From Bacteroides acidifaciens (GTDB lineage Bacteria; Bacteroidota; Bacteroidia; Bacteroidales; Bacteroidaceae), in assembly GCF_903181435.1 (NCBI RefSeq), contig NZ_CAEUHO010000001.1:1736001-1800000 (forward strand): a stretch of 64,000 bases of DNA. Reading direction: 5' to 3'. The notes beneath the pieces are model-generated. The model had not been told where the DNA came from and did not search any database. It saw only the letters and a list, made by a program, of their open reading frames with translations. How positions within the stretch are numbered: position 1 is the stretch's first letter; each line of letters opens with the position of its first letter. Positions 1 to 10,086 of the stretch are shown piece by piece. Made by a program: the position numbers and the translations under genes.

Positions 1-594
1 GGAATCCTGTTGATAGCACTAGCCGGACAAATGCAACTGGAACTGCCTGCCATGAATGATGACATCCTGCCGATGTTCGCGACACAAGGTTATTTGGGGC
101 AATCCGTCCTGGTACTCTTTACAATCGGAATCATCGCAGCCGCTTTCAGCAACTCGGACTCTGCCCTAACTGCCATGACGACCAGCGTTTGTGTCGACCT
201 GCTGGATACGGAAAAGGATACCGAAGAAGTGGCACGCCGCAAAAGAAATAAAGTGCATTTATCACTTTCAGTCCTCCTGGCTTTCTTCATTTGCCTGGTA
301 GAAATTTTAAATAACAAGAGTGTAATTGATGCTATCTACATCATCGCTTCCTATACATATGGGCCGCTACTTGGTATGTTCGCTTTCGGGCTGTTTACCC
401 GAAGACAGACTAACGACCGGCTTGTACCTTTTATAGCCATCGCCTCTCCACTACTCTGCTTTGCCTTGGACTGGTGGATAGCCAAAGAAACCGGATATAA
501 ATTCGGTTATGAATTGCTAATGTTAAATGGAACGCTTACCTTTGCAGGATTAATTTTGATGTCTGGAAAAAAGAAAACGCCGAAAGTGCCATGA
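1..594 (+). CDS. Sodium:solute symporter, C-terminal part (cut by window edge)
   Basis: The reading frame is open from base 1, so only about the last 197 residues are present. They show several hydrophobic helices and the polar segment FSNSDSALTAMTTS inside a helix, which is typical of the SSS family, where small polar residues line the Na+ site. A charged loop (residues about 70-83, rich in K, R, E and D) follows, then three or four more membrane helices and a short basic tail ending KKKTPKVP. The family couples Na+ entry to uptake of a sugar, amino acid or other organic solute across the inner membrane. The substrate cannot be read from this fragment. engB starts 50 bases downstream on the same strand. 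Confidence 0.85.
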   Translation, partial: GILLIALAGQMQLELPAMNDDILPMFATQGYLGQSVLVLFTIGIIAAAFSNSDSALTAMTTSVCVDLLDTEKDTEEVARRKRNKVHLSLSVLLAFFICLVEILNNKSVIDAIYIIASYTYGPLLGMFAFGLFTRRQTNDRLVPFIAIASPLLCFALDWWIAKETGYKFGYELLMLNGTLTFAGLILMSGKKKTPKVP

Positions 595-644
595 AAACAA
601 GTGCCCAGCGTTTATAATATAATGAAGAAATAAATGACAAGAAA

Positions 645-1241
645 ATGGAAATAACAAGTGCAGAATTTGTGATTAGTAATACGGACGTGAAAAAATGTCC
701 GGCAGGTATTTTCCCGGAATATGCCTTTATAGGCCGTTCCAATGTGGGAAAGTCCAGCCTTATCAATATGCTGACCAACCGTAAAGGACTGGCCATGACT
801 TCCGCCACTCCAGGAAAAACAATGCTTATCAACCACTTTCTGATTAATAAGAACTGGTATCTTGTCGATCTTCCGGGATATGGCTATGCCCGACGCGGAC
901 AGAAGGGAAAAGACCAGATACGTACCATAATCGAAGATTATATTTTGGAGCGGGAACAGATGACAAATCTCTTTGTCTTGATAGACAGCCGTTTGGAGCC
1001 CCAGAAGATAGACTTGGAGTTTATGGAATGGTTGGGTGAGAACGGCATTCCTTTCGCCATCATCTTCACCAAGGCCGACAAGCTCAAAGGTGGACGCCTG
1101 AAGATGAACATCAACTCATATCTGCGTGAGTTAGGCAAACAATGGGAAGAGCTTCCCCCTTACTTTATATCTTCTTCGGAAGACCGTACCGGACGTACAG
1201 AAATACTTGACTACATAGAAAACATAAACAAGAATCTCTAA
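645..1241 (+). CDS. engB: Ribosome biogenesis GTP-binding protein EngB (YsxC/YihA)
   Basis: This 198-residue protein is a small TRAFAC-class GTPase needed for assembly of the large ribosomal subunit. The G1/P-loop GRSNVGKSS lies near residue 30, the switch II motif DLPGYGYA near residue 77, and the G4 motif TKAD near residue 143. The ending [13 protein letters not shown] carries the G5-like SSS. Length and domain order match full-length EngB, with no extra domains. The start ATG follows an A-rich leader (ATGACAAGAAA). The next gene begins within 20 bases, so the two may be co-transcribed. Confidence 0.95.
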   Translation: MEITSAEFVISNTDVKKCPAGIFPEYAFIGRSNVGKSSLINMLTNRKGLAMTSATPGKTMLINHFLINKNWYLVDLPGYGYARRGQKGKDQIRTIIEDYILEREQMTNLFVLIDSRLEPQKIDLEFMEWLGENGIPFAIIFTKADKLKGGRLKMNINSYLRELGKQWEELPPYFISSSEDRTGRTEILDYIENINKNL

Positions 1242-1257
1242 TTTAATGGAAAAGGGA

Positions 1258-1857
1258 ATGAAAAAGAATTTTTTATCACTTGCCTTTATGGCAGCATTTA
1301 TGCTCATGGCTACTGACAGCCAGGCACAATCATGGTCGGACTTATTTAATAAGGACAACATCTCAAAAGTAGTGAACGCCATTACCGGAAGTACCCAGTC
1401 TATCGACATGACAGGAACATGGAATTATCAAGGTTCGGCCGTCGAGTTCGAATCGGACAACCTGCTGATGAAAGCAGGCGGAGCTGCCGCAGCCACCATG
1501 GCGGAAAGTAAGCTGAACGAACAGTTGAGCAAAATAGGCATCAGAGACGGACAGATGAGTTTCACCTTTAATGCCGACAGCACTTTCACCAGCACGGTTG
1601 GGAAAAAAAAACTGAGCGGCACGTACTCTTACAATGCTTCGACCAAACAAGTAGACTTGAAATACCTGAAGTTGCTGAACCTGCACGCAAAAGTAAATTG
1701 TACTTCCAATTCGCTGGAATTACTGTTCAACTCGGACAAATTGTTGAAACTTATGTCTTTCATCGGTAGTAAGAGCAACAATACGGCACTGAAAACAGTG
1801 AGTTCACTGGCTGATAATTATGACGGAATGATGCTGGGATTCCAGCTTACCAAATAG
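1258..1857 (+). CDS. DUF4923 family secreted protein
   Basis: A secreted or periplasmic protein of about 199 residues. The start at 1258 gives a clean signal peptide (MKKNFLSLAFMAAFMLMATDSQAQ) ending in an AQA-type cleavage site and is preceded by an AAAAGGGA purine run. An ATG at 1246 would add only MEKG in front. The mature part has the pattern W..LFN...ISKVV..ITG...I.MTGTW.Y.G.AVEFES, which I associate with the Bacteroidetes family DUF4923. It continues with a lipocalin-like alternation of beta strands (FTFNADSTFTSTVGKKKLSGTYSYN). The function is unknown. It sits 16 bases after engB. Confidence 0.75.
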   Translation: MKKNFLSLAFMAAFMLMATDSQAQSWSDLFNKDNISKVVNAITGSTQSIDMTGTWNYQGSAVEFESDNLLMKAGGAAAATMAESKLNEQLSKIGIRDGQMSFTFNADSTFTSTVGKKKLSGTYSYNASTKQVDLKYLKLLNLHAKVNCTSNSLELLFNSDKLLKLMSFIGSKSNNTALKTVSSLADNYDGMMLGFQLTK

Positions 1858-1955
1858 CAAAAGTGAACCGTTTAATACTATTTCGCACTCCATAGAGTAT
1901 ATTTTAGGGGAAAAAGCATTACCTTTGGCACTCGTAATCAAAAAGAGAAGGAAAA

Positions 1956-2351
1956 ATGAAAAAGATACTTTTTTTAATGACCTTATTAGTTATGGGTGTA
2001 AGTTTTGCATTTGCACAAACAAATGCAGACATCAAGTTTGACAAAACAACTCACGATTTCGGCAAGTTCTCAGAAAACAGTCCGGTGGTTAGTTGTACGT
2101 TTACCTTCACTAATATAGGGGATGCTCCTTTGGTAATTCACCAGGCAGTAGCTTCTTGCGGATGCACCGTACCCGAATATACAAAAGAACCTATCATGCC
2201 GGGCAAAAAAGGCACGATTAAGGTGACTTACAACGGAACAGGTAAATATCCGGGACACTTCAAGAAGTCGATTACCTTGCGTACCAATGCCAAAACAGAG
2301 ATGGTAAGGTTATATATCGAGGGCGATATGGTAGCAAAAGACGCCAAATAA
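1956..2351 (+). CDS. DUF1573 domain secreted protein
   Basis: A 131-residue exported protein with a signal peptide (MKKILFLMTLLVMGVSFAFAQ) followed by one DUF1573 domain, an immunoglobulin-like ASH/MSP-type beta sandwich. The signature runs TTHDFGKFSENSPV, then FTFTNIGDAPLVI, then ASCGCTVPEY and PGKKGTIKVTY. The conserved CGCT pair is present. These proteins are abundant in Bacteroidetes envelopes and no reaction is known. A TACCTTTG element at 1920-1927 fits the Bacteroides -7 box, but no well-spaced -33 TTTG is visible. A strong terminator follows, so the gene is probably a single transcription unit. Confidence 0.88.
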   Translation: MKKILFLMTLLVMGVSFAFAQTNADIKFDKTTHDFGKFSENSPVVSCTFTFTNIGDAPLVIHQAVASCGCTVPEYTKEPIMPGKKGTIKVTYNGTGKYPGHFKKSITLRTNAKTEMVRLYIEGDMVAKDAK

Positions 2352-2370
2352 GAAAAAATAGGCATTACAT

Positions 2371-2402
2371 AAAGGAGAATCTTTCGGTTCTCCTTTTTTT
2401 TT
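2371..2402 (+). terminator. Rho-independent terminator after the DUF1573 gene
   Basis: AAAGGAGAA and TTCTCCTTT form a perfect 9-bp stem with an 8-base loop, followed directly by a run of T. It lies 20 bases past the DUF1573 stop. Confidence 0.9.
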
Positions 2403-2454
2403 GTTTACTTTGAGGACGGAAATGTAAATTGACACATTAGCAAATTATAAAACT

Positions 2455-4443
2455 ATGAAACAAGAAGAAGACAAATTCACCGGGTTGCCCGAGAATGCGT
2501 TCAGAGAGTTGAAACCAGGGGAAGTCTACAACCCGTTGATGAGTTCCTCGAAAAATTATCCGGAAGTTAATTTCTGGTCAGTAGCCTGGGGTATCGCCAT
2601 GGCAATCCTTTTCTCGGCCGCCGCTGCCTATCTGGGCTTGAAAGTGGGGCAAGTATTTGAAGCTGCTATTCCGATTGCGATTATCGCAGTAGGAGTTTCA
2701 GGGGCAGCAAAAAGAAAGAATGCACTGGGAGAAAACGTTATTATCCAGTCTATCGGAGCTTGTTCGGGAGTAATTGTAGCCGGAGCTATCTTTACGTTGC
2801 CCGCTCTTTATATTCTTCAAGCCAAATATCCTGAAATGACAGTTACCTTTATGCAGGTATTCATCAGTTCTTTGCTGGGTGGTGTATTGGGCATTCTGTT
2901 CCTGATTCCTTTCCGGAAATATTTCGTCAGCGACATGCACGGCAAATATCCTTTCCCGGAAGCAACTGCTACCACACAGGTATTAATCTCCGGTGAGAAA
3001 GGCGGCAGCCAAGCCAAGCCGTTGTTGATGGCAGGTATGATTGGTGGTTTGTATGACTTCATTGTAGCTACATTCGGATGGTGGAACGAAAATTTCACGA
3101 CCCGTGTATGCAGTGCCGGAGAGATGCTGGCGGAAAAGGCCAAACTGGTATTTAAAGTGAATACGGGTGCTGCCGTACTGGGGCTGGGATATATTGTAGG
3201 ATTGAAATATGCTTCCATCATTTGTGCCGGTTCATTGGCGGTATGGTGGATTATCATTCCGGGAATGTCCGCTATCTGGGAAGACAGTGTGCTGAACGCA
3301 TGGAATCCTGAGATTACGGCTACCGTAGGGATGATGAGTCCGGAGGAAATTTTCAAATATTATGCGAAGAGTATCGGTATCGGCGGTATCGCCATGGCGG
3401 GTGTGATTGGTATTATCCGCTCCTGGGGAATTATCAAAAGTGCCGTTGGACTGGCTGCCAAGGAAATGGGCGGTAAGGGTAATGTAGAAAAGACTATTAT
3501 ACGTACACAACGCGATCTCTCGATGAAGATTATCGCAATAGGCTCTATCATCACGCTGATATTGATTGTACTGTTCTTCTACTTTGACGTAATGCAGGGC
3601 AATCTATTGCATACATTGGTGGCTATTGCTTTAGTTGCCGGCATTTCTTTCCTGTTCACCACGGTAGCTGCCAACGCTATTGCAATCGTGGGTACTAATC
3701 CTGTTTCGGGAATGACGTTGATGACGCTGATTTTAGCTTCCGTAGTGATGGTGGCTGTCGGTCTGAAAGGTCCTTCGGGTATGGTTGCCGCATTGGTTAT
3801 GGGTGGCGTGGTATGTACAGCGCTTTCAATGGCGGGCGGTTTCATTACCGACTTAAAGATTGGTTACTGGTTGGGAAGCACTCCTGTCAAACAAGAAACA
3901 TGGAAGTTTCTGGGTACAATCGTATCGGCTGCAACCGTAGGCGGTGTGATGATTATCCTGAACAAGACATACGGATTTACAAGCGGTGCACTGGCTGCTC
4001 CGCAAGCCAATGCGATGGCAGCCGTTATCGAACCGTTGATGAGTGGTGTAGGCGCACCTTGGTTGCTATATGGTATCGGCGCTGTGTTAGCTATTATTCT
4101 GACTCTTTGTAAAATTCCTGCATTAGCTTTTGCATTGGGTATGTTTATTCCTTTGGAACTGAATGTGCCGTTGGTAGTGGGTGGAGCTGTAAACTGGTTT
4201 GTTACAACCCGCAGCAAGGACGCAACATTGAATACGGAAAGAGGAGAAAAAGGAACGTTGCTGGCTTCCGGTTTTATTGCCGGTGGTGCATTGATGGGAG
4301 TTATCAGTGCCGCTATGCGTTTCGGCGGAGTTAATCTTGTGAATGAAGCATGGCTGAACAATACCTGGTCGGAAGTGTTAGCATTAGGAGCATATGCCCT
4401 GTTGATTCTTTACTTTATCAAAGCTTCAATGAAAGTTAAATAA
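2455..4443 (+). CDS. OPT family oligopeptide/metal-chelate transporter
   Basis: A 662-residue polytopic inner-membrane protein with about fifteen hydrophobic helices. The N-terminal segment (LPENAFRELKPGEVYNPLMSS), followed by the first helix with FSAAAAYLGLKVGQVFEAAIP, is typical of bacterial OPT transporters. So are HGKYPFPEATATTQVL near residue 160 and NPVSGMTLMTLI near residue 415. The family imports oligopeptides or metal-chelator complexes, probably with protons. The next gene begins 6 bases after the stop and a third follows by 3 bases, so the OPT gene, the DUF1460 gene and the barrel gene form one operon. Peptide uptake next to a wall amidase-like protein suggests use of peptides or muropeptides, which is inference. 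Confidence 0.9.
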   Translation: MKQEEDKFTGLPENAFRELKPGEVYNPLMSSSKNYPEVNFWSVAWGIAMAILFSAAAAYLGLKVGQVFEAAIPIAIIAVGVSGAAKRKNALGENVIIQSIGACSGVIVAGAIFTLPALYILQAKYPEMTVTFMQVFISSLLGGVLGILFLIPFRKYFVSDMHGKYPFPEATATTQVLISGEKGGSQAKPLLMAGMIGGLYDFIVATFGWWNENFTTRVCSAGEMLAEKAKLVFKVNTGAAVLGLGYIVGLKYASIICAGSLAVWWIIIPGMSAIWEDSVLNAWNPEITATVGMMSPEEIFKYYAKSIGIGGIAMAGVIGIIRSWGIIKSAVGLAAKEMGGKGNVEKTIIRTQRDLSMKIIAIGSIITLILIVLFFYFDVMQGNLLHTLVAIALVAGISFLFTTVAANAIAIVGTNPVSGMTLMTLILASVVMVAVGLKGPSGMVAALVMGGVVCTALSMAGGFITDLKIGYWLGSTPVKQETWKFLGTIVSAATVGGVMIILNKTYGFTSGALAAPQANAMAAVIEPLMSGVGAPWLLYGIGAVLAIILTLCKIPALAFALGMFIPLELNVPLVVGGAVNWFVTTRSKDATLNTERGEKGTLLASGFIAGGALMGVISAAMRFGGVNLVNEAWLNNTWSEVLALGAYALLILYFIKASMKVK

Positions 4444-4448
4444 ATAGT

Positions 4449-5249
4449 ATGAGAAGACTTTTATCCGTCATAGTATCGTTTGTCAGTGTAATGACTTTTG
4501 CACAGGGACAGTCTGCGGAGCCTGCTCCGCAGGACTCTGCAGGGTTCGCAGCACCCACAGCGATGTTACAAATCGGGAAGTCTTATTTGGGAACAAAATA
4601 TGTAGCCAATACCTTAGACCGGGACGGAGAAGAGAAACTGGTTGTCCGAACGGATGCGGTAGATTGCCTTACTTTCGTGGAATATACGTTGGCGCAGGCT
4701 CTCAGTCCATCATTTGCAGAGAATCTGCAAAAGATACGGTATCGGGACGGTATTATTGACGGTTATCCTTCGCGATTGCATTATACGTCCGACTGGATTG
4801 ATAATGGTGTCCGGCATGGTTTCCTTACAGATATCACTGCTGAGAATAGTACGCCTACAATGAAATTGTCCCTTTCATACATGTCCACCCATCCCAAACA
4901 ATACAAGAAATTGTCCGATTCGCCGGAAAATGTGTTACGGATGGCTGAACATGAGAAAGTTTTATCAGGAAAAGCAGTACATTGGCTGCCGAAAAGCCAA
5001 TTGCCGGAAAACGGATTGCCGTGGATTATGGACGGAGACATTATTGCTATCACAACGAGGTTGCCCGGACTGGACATTGCTCACGTAGGAATAGCAGAAT
5101 ATAAAAATGGAAAGTTGCATCTGCTGCACGCTTCTTCCACATTAGGGAAAGTGGTGGTCAGCGATACGCCTCTCACCCATATGCTCAACAATAATAAATC
5201 GTGGACAGGCATACGTGTCGTTCGGATGTCGCACATTAAAAATAACTGA
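4449..5249 (+). CDS. DUF1460 family amidase/peptidase-like secreted protein
   Basis: A 266-residue exported protein with a signal peptide at residues 1-20. The DUF1460 family is an NlpC/P60-like papain fold; a structure-based description as an N-acetylmuramoyl-L-alanine amidase-like enzyme exists for Bacteroides members. The likely nucleophile is the Cys in RTDAVDCLTFVEYTLAQAL near residue 76, and the likely His lies in LDIAHVGIAEYKNG near residue 213. IGKSYLGTKYVANTL opens the domain. It is translated between the OPT transporter and an outer membrane barrel with gaps of 3-6 bases. The exact substrate is not shown by the sequence. Confidence 0.85.
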   Translation: MRRLLSVIVSFVSVMTFAQGQSAEPAPQDSAGFAAPTAMLQIGKSYLGTKYVANTLDRDGEEKLVVRTDAVDCLTFVEYTLAQALSPSFAENLQKIRYRDGIIDGYPSRLHYTSDWIDNGVRHGFLTDITAENSTPTMKLSLSYMSTHPKQYKKLSDSPENVLRMAEHEKVLSGKAVHWLPKSQLPENGLPWIMDGDIIAITTRLPGLDIAHVGIAEYKNGKLHLLHASSTLGKVVVSDTPLTHMLNNNKSWTGIRVVRMSHIKNN

Positions 5250-5251
5250 TT

Positions 5252-6169
5252 ATGAAACGAGTAAAACATTTCCTTCTCGTCTCGTGCTTATTTCCCGTCT
5301 TAGCGGGAGCACAAGGAGTGGCAAACGCCAACTTTCTGAGCCTTACCCCGGACGCCCAGTCGGCAGGTATGGCAGGTACGGGATTAGCTATCACCGATAA
5401 CGGAAGTACAGCTATCTTTCATAACGCCTCTACTATCGCTTTCTCGCAGGAAGTGATGGGCGCGAGTTATTCATACGCTGATATAAACAAAGATTATGCA
5501 TTGCACAGTGCATCCCTTTTCTATCGGATTGGAAGAGAAGGCATCCACGGATTTGCCTTAGGGTTCCGCCACTTCAAAGACCCTAAAATGATGGATTACC
5601 GTCCTCATGTATGGGACTTGGAAGCTGCCTATTTCAGAAATATAGCAAAGAACCTGTCGCTTTCATTGACATTCAGATATATGCAGGCAAAAGTCGCAGA
5701 AAGCGCGGATAGTAAAAATAGTGTTTCTCTGGATTTCGGCGCTACTTATTACCGCAACATGGCTCTGCTGGACGGAATGTCTTCCTGGAGTATCGGATTC
5801 CAGGCTGCAAATTTAGGAAAGAAACTGGACGGACAGAAGTTGCCCGCCAGATTAGGATTAGGGGGAGCAATCGACCTGCCGTTCAGCATAGAGAACCGTT
5901 TGCAGGTGGCGCTTGACTTCAACTATCTGCTTCCTTCCGAAATCCGTCATTTACAGGCAGGCGTAGGAGCCGAATATAATTTCCTGAAATACGGAGTAGT
6001 CCGTGCAGGTTATCATTTCGGAGATAAAGATAAGGGCGTAGGCAACTATGGCACCTTAGGCTGCGGAATCAACTTCTGGCCTATACGCGCAGATTTCTCA
6101 TACGCATTGGCGGATAAGGATTGCTTTATGCACCGCACTTGGCAGTTGGGAGTCGGAATAGTTTTCTAA
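5252..6169 (+). CDS. PorV/PorQ family outer membrane beta-barrel protein
   Basis: A 305-residue protein with a signal peptide ending at AGAQG and then NFLSLTPDAQSAGMAGTGLA, the start pattern shared by the FadL-like PorV/PorQ family. Alternating amphipathic strands continue to a terminal aromatic-rich strand ending VGIVF, as expected for an outer membrane barrel. PorQ and PorV belong to type IX secretion in related phyla. No other type IX genes are visible here, so a role in that pathway is not claimed. It is the last gene of the OPT operon, and its 3' end overlaps lipB, which runs in the opposite direction, by 44 bases. Confidence 0.75.
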   Translation: MKRVKHFLLVSCLFPVLAGAQGVANANFLSLTPDAQSAGMAGTGLAITDNGSTAIFHNASTIAFSQEVMGASYSYADINKDYALHSASLFYRIGREGIHGFALGFRHFKDPKMMDYRPHVWDLEAAYFRNIAKNLSLSLTFRYMQAKVAESADSKNSVSLDFGATYYRNMALLDGMSSWSIGFQAANLGKKLDGQKLPARLGLGGAIDLPFSIENRLQVALDFNYLLPSEIRHLQAGVGAEYNFLKYGVVRAGYHFGDKDKGVGNYGTLGCGINFWPIRADFSYALADKDCFMHRTWQLGVGIVF

Positions 6170-6809
6170 GCTCCTCTTCGAGGCGTTGCTTCACTTCGTC
6201 CATGGGCACATCGTGCTTCAACTCCTGACGAAGAGAAGTGACGCCTTTATCTATAAATCCACAAGGATGAATATAGCTGAAATATCGTAAATCCGTATTC
6301 ACATTCAAAGCCAGTCCGTGCATAGTGACGTAATGGCTGCTCCTCACTCCTATCGCACAAATCTTACGGGCACGGGGAGTATCGCCTTCCAGCCAGACAC
6401 CTGTTGCTTTCTCCAACCTTCCGGCTTCAATGCCATAAGATGCGCACACGCATATCACTGCTTCTTCCAGCAGATGAACGTATTCTTTCAGTCCCAGCCC
6501 GAACTCTTCCAAATTCAATATCGGATAGCATACTAACTGTCCGGGACCGTGATAAGTGATGTCTCCCCCTCTGTCAATATGATAAAGAGTCGCATCAATC
6601 GCTTTCAACTGTTGGTCACTCAGCAACATATTATTTTCTTTCCCGCTACGTCCCAAAGTATAGACGTGGGGATGCTCGCACATAACAATACGGTTCTCAT
6701 AGGCTTCGCCCTGAGCTTTTGCCCGGACAACGCTGTCAAACCATTCCGTCTGCCGTTGCCATGCCTCGGCATACGGTATCAAATTCCAATCGACAAAAAC
6801 TGTTTTCAT
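6126..6809 (-). CDS. lipB: Octanoyltransferase LipB
   Basis: LipB moves octanoyl groups from acyl carrier protein to lipoyl domains, the first step of lipoate biosynthesis. The 227-residue frame carries RGGDITYHGPGQLVCYPI near residue 80. It has the catalytic lysine region ARKICAIGVR near residue 145 and the HGLALNV segment, then the catalytic cysteine in IHPCGFIDKGVTSL near residue 182. Length is normal. The lipoylated target pathway is partly in this window, since gcvP belongs to the lipoate-dependent glycine cleavage system. The 3' ends of lipB and the barrel gene overlap. Upstream on the minus strand, TATCTTTG lies about 10 bases before the start and fits a -7 element. Confidence 0.96.
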   Translation of the reverse strand: MKTVFVDWNLIPYAEAWQRQTEWFDSVVRAKAQGEAYENRIVMCEHPHVYTLGRSGKENNMLLSDQQLKAIDATLYHIDRGGDITYHGPGQLVCYPILNLEEFGLGLKEYVHLLEEAVICVCASYGIEAGRLEKATGVWLEGDTPRARKICAIGVRSSHYVTMHGLALNVNTDLRYFSYIHPCGFIDKGVTSLRQELKHDVPMDEVKQRLEEELRKLFRLPTAKCGA

Positions 6810-6875
6810 AGAAACAAAGATAAGAAATAAAAAGAAAATGTGTACATTTGTTGGTCGAATATAACAAACACAACT

Positions 6876-7715
6876 ATGAAAATGGACTTTCCACAGGTAG
6901 ACTTGCCTACCGAAATATTAGCATGGACGAATGTCACAGAAGATATTCTGAATATTTATAAGCAATCTTGCCGGTTGCAGGCATGTATTGTCGCCATATG
7001 TACCGAGGGCTCGATGAAAGCATCCATCAACCTGCTTGATTATGAAATCCGTCCCAATGACTTGATAACACTATTGCCGGGAACCATCATTCAGTTCCGC
7101 GAAAAAACAGAAAAAGTATGTCTCTGCTTCGCCGGTTTTTCCGCTCATTGCGCCGGACGAATAAATCTGATGAAAAGTATCGGGAATGCTTATCCTAAGC
7201 TAATCGAACAACCGGTTGTACCGCTTACCGAAGAAGTGACCGGTTATCTGAAAGATTATTTCGCTCTGTTAGCACGTGCCAGTTGCAACGAAAACTTCGA
7301 GATGGATCCGGAGTTGGTAGAATTGGCACTTCAGACTATACTGACAAGCATACGGCTGATATACCATAACTATCCGGGAGAAAACAGCAGTTCAAACCGT
7401 AAAAAGGAAATATGCCGGGAACTGATTCAATCTATCACCGAAAATTACAAGAACGAGCGTCGGGCACAGTTTTACGCAGACCAATTGGGGATATCTCTCC
7501 AGCATCTGAGTACTACGGTAAGACAAGTGACCGGAAAAAGCGTACTGGATACGATTGCTTATATCGTCATTATGGATGCTAAAGCCAAACTGAAGAGTAC
7601 GAATATGACTATCCAGGAAATAGCTTATTCACTAAACTTCCCAAGTGCTTCTTTCTTCGGCAAATATTTCAGACGATATGTAGGAATGACACCGTTGGAA
7701 TTCAGAAACGGATAA
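6876..7715 (+). CDS. AraC family transcriptional regulator
   Basis: About 279 residues from the chosen ATG. A start 36 bases upstream is possible, but it would overlap a TACATTTG -7-like element at 6843-6850. The N-terminal half is a cupin-like sensor (IRPNDLITLLPGTIIQF). The C-terminal hundred residues hold the two helix-turn-helix motifs, with FYADQLGISLQHLSTTVRQVTGKSV and IQEIAYSLNFPSASFFGKYFRR followed by GMTPLEFRNG. Target genes are unknown. It is convergent with copA, sharing a bidirectional terminator, so control of the copper cluster is possible but not shown. Confidence 0.92.
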   Translation: MKMDFPQVDLPTEILAWTNVTEDILNIYKQSCRLQACIVAICTEGSMKASINLLDYEIRPNDLITLLPGTIIQFREKTEKVCLCFAGFSAHCAGRINLMKSIGNAYPKLIEQPVVPLTEEVTGYLKDYFALLARASCNENFEMDPELVELALQTILTSIRLIYHNYPGENSSSNRKKEICRELIQSITENYKNERRAQFYADQLGISLQHLSTTVRQVTGKSVLDTIAYIVIMDAKAKLKSTNMTIQEIAYSLNFPSASFFGKYFRRYVGMTPLEFRNG

Positions 7716-7725
7716 TGTTTATAAC

Positions 7726-7769
7726 GATTAACGGAATAGTGATAATCACTAATCACTATCCCGTTAATC
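7726..7769. terminator. Bidirectional terminator between araC-type gene and copA
   Basis: An 18-bp stem (7726-7743 with 7752-7769) has one mismatch and an 8-base loop. It lies between convergent genes and abuts the copA stop codon. Confidence 0.8.
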
Positions 7770-7770
7770 A

Positions 7771-9987
7771 CTAAATCCTTCTTCTTCCCAAGCTCAGTGA
7801 ATTAAGTACTACACTCACACTGGAGAAAGCCATAGCGGCACTTGCCAGCATCGGATTCAATAATAAACCATTCAAGGGGAACAGGACACCGGCAGCGATA
7901 GGGATACCTATCAGATTATAAATAAATGCCCAAAACAGGTTTTGATGAATCAGTTTGACCGTCTGCTTCGATAACTGGAATGCTTTAGGAAGCAGCAAGA
8001 GGTCGGATGTCATCAAAGTCACCATGGCAACATCCATAGCAATATCTGTTCCTTTCCCCATAGCAATGCTGACGTCCGCCAATGCCAGGGCTTGCGAGTC
8101 ATTGATGCCATCCCCTACCATGGCGACTTTCTTTCCCTGCAATTGCAGTTCTTGCACAAAATCGGCTTTATCGGCAGGAAGGGCATCAGCTACAAAACGT
8201 TCGATTCCCAAATGGGAAGCAACAGCTAAAGCCGTTCGTTGCCCGTCGCCGATCAGCATACATATGTCAATGCCCTGACGTTTCAGTTCTTTCACCGCTT
8301 CGGCAGAAGTTGCTTTTATCGGGTCGGAGACTGCAATAATAGCTAACAGTTCATTCTCGCAACCATAGTAAATAATTCCGTTACCATCCGATTCATAACG
8401 AACCAGCATATCGGCCATTACATCATTCATCGTGGCACTGAAATCCCTTAATAGTTTGTGACTGCCTACCCAATACACTTTCCCTTGATAGGAGACTTTG
8501 ATACCTTTTCCTGTGATACTTTCAAAGCTTTCCAATTTAGCGGGCTGTATCCTTTCCTCGTTCTGAAGCACAGCGACTATGGCATCGGCAAGCGGATGCT
8601 CCGATTTCATTTCCGCAGCCAGAAGTACATCTTTATAATGTGGTTCCTGAGACTGTGCCCATAACCATCCAGTGGCTGTGGGATGTCCTTCTGTCAATGT
8701 CCCCGTCTTATCCAATACGACGACATCCACTTTACGCATTTGCTCCAAAGCAACAGCGTCCTTTATCAGAATATGCTGACTGGCGGCTTTGCCTATTCCC
8801 ACCATCAAGGCGGTAGGCGTGGCAAGCCCTAAGGCACACGGACAAGCGATAACAAGAACAGATACGGCAGACAGTACACCATAAGATATGTATTCACTAC
8901 CGCCAATGACTACCCATAAGATAAACGTAAGGATAGCAATGCCTAGCACGACAGGCACGAAAATTCCAGTTATGCGGTCGACAATACGCTGAACGGGGGC
9001 TTTGCTGCCTTGTGCTTCCTGCACCGTGTGAATGATACGTGCCAATACAGTCTCGCTGCCGACTTGCGCTGCGCTAATGATAAACGAGCCGCGTTGATTG
9101 ATAGTTCCCGCCAGCACTTTATCGCCTTTCTTCTTTTCTACCGGAATAGGCTCACCGCTTATCATACTTTCGTCAACATACGAGTCACCTTCGGAAAGTT
9201 TACCATCCACGGGAATCTGTTCTCCCGGACGGACAACGACCAAATCACCGACTTGCAGTTGCTCAATCAGAATCTCCTCTTCTACTCCGTTGCGCAGCAC
9301 ACGGGCTACTTTAGGCTGCATACCCATCAACTTGCGAATAGCGTTGGAAGTATTTCCTTTCGCGCGTTCTTCCATCAGTTTGCCGGTCAACACGAAAGCG
9401 ATAATTACCGCAGAAGCTTCGTAATAGACGTGCGGTTCCAATCCACGGGCATACCAGAATTCAGGAAAGAAAGTATTAAACAGGCTGAACAGAAAAGCGA
9501 TGGAAGTACTCAGCGCAACCAAAGTGTCCATATTACTCCGCCCTATCTTTGCCTGTTTCCAAGCTCCGGTAAAGAAACCGCCGCCGAAAAAGGCCATGAC
9601 AGGGATGGCAAGCACCATCTGAATCTCGTTAGAATATGGCATATGCATCAATACCATAGAGAATATCAGTAGCGGCACTACCAGAATCCATGCACCAATC
9701 ACTTTCCGTTTCAAGCGAACGTAGCGTTTATGCTGCTCTTCTTCCTGACGCTCTTCTTTATGGGCTTCCTCCACAATCAGGTCGTAACCCGCAGCGAGCA
9801 CTGCCGCACGGATTTCTCCGGGAGTCAGCTTGTCCTTCTCATAAGAAACAGTCAATGTATTGGTGGCAAAATTAACGGAAGCCTCAGTGACTCCCGACAA
9901 TTTCCTTACTATTTTTTCAACATTGTTAGCACAGCCCGCACAATGCATATTGAGCACGGGAAATGCTTTTTTCACTATATTACCCAT
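7771..9987 (-). CDS. copA: Copper-exporting P1B-type ATPase
   Basis: A 738-residue heavy-metal P-type ATPase that pumps Cu+ out of the cytoplasm. One N-terminal HMA domain holds the metal site MHCAGC near residue 14. Then come paired membrane helices, the actuator loop ([14 protein letters not shown]), the ion-path motif [13 protein letters not shown], and the phosphorylation site DKTGTLTEG. The HP motif SEHPLADA and the hinge [10 protein letters not shown] follow, then two final helices. The CPC motif supports Cu+/Ag+ specificity. It is the last gene of a leftward cluster with an HMA protein, a TonB-dependent receptor and a Cys-rich protein, which together look like a copper-handling module. 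Confidence 0.95.
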   Translation of the reverse strand: MGNIVKKAFPVLNMHCAGCANNVEKIVRKLSGVTEASVNFATNTLTVSYEKDKLTPGEIRAAVLAAGYDLIVEEAHKEERQEEEQHKRYVRLKRKVIGAWILVVPLLIFSMVLMHMPYSNEIQMVLAIPVMAFFGGGFFTGAWKQAKIGRSNMDTLVALSTSIAFLFSLFNTFFPEFWYARGLEPHVYYEASAVIIAFVLTGKLMEERAKGNTSNAIRKLMGMQPKVARVLRNGVEEEILIEQLQVGDLVVVRPGEQIPVDGKLSEGDSYVDESMISGEPIPVEKKKGDKVLAGTINQRGSFIISAAQVGSETVLARIIHTVQEAQGSKAPVQRIVDRITGIFVPVVLGIAILTFILWVVIGGSEYISYGVLSAVSVLVIACPCALGLATPTALMVGIGKAASQHILIKDAVALEQMRKVDVVVLDKTGTLTEGHPTATGWLWAQSQEPHYKDVLLAAEMKSEHPLADAIVAVLQNEERIQPAKLESFESITGKGIKVSYQGKVYWVGSHKLLRDFSATMNDVMADMLVRYESDGNGIIYYGCENELLAIIAVSDPIKATSAEAVKELKRQGIDICMLIGDGQRTALAVASHLGIERFVADALPADKADFVQELQLQGKKVAMVGDGINDSQALALADVSIAMGKGTDIAMDVAMVTLMTSDLLLLPKAFQLSKQTVKLIHQNLFWAFIYNLIGIPIAAGVLFPLNGLLLNPMLASAAMAFSSVSVVLNSLSLGRRRI

Positions 9988-10086
9988 ATATAATTATTAT
10001 TTTTGGCCTTTCCCCTTCCTCGGAAGAGGTGTGGAGAAAGACCATCGTTTATTTATAGAAACAAGTTAATACGGGTATTTGTTCAA

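Noticed and set aside
3813..4112. Long alternative-frame ORFs inside the OPT gene and other large genes
   Set aside because: They overlap strong genes fully, lack ribosome-binding context and show no family pattern; they are shadow frames.
5252..6169. Evidence for a type IX secretion system
   Set aside because: Only one PorV/PorQ-like barrel is present, with no PorKLMN, SprA or C-terminal sorting-domain genes nearby.
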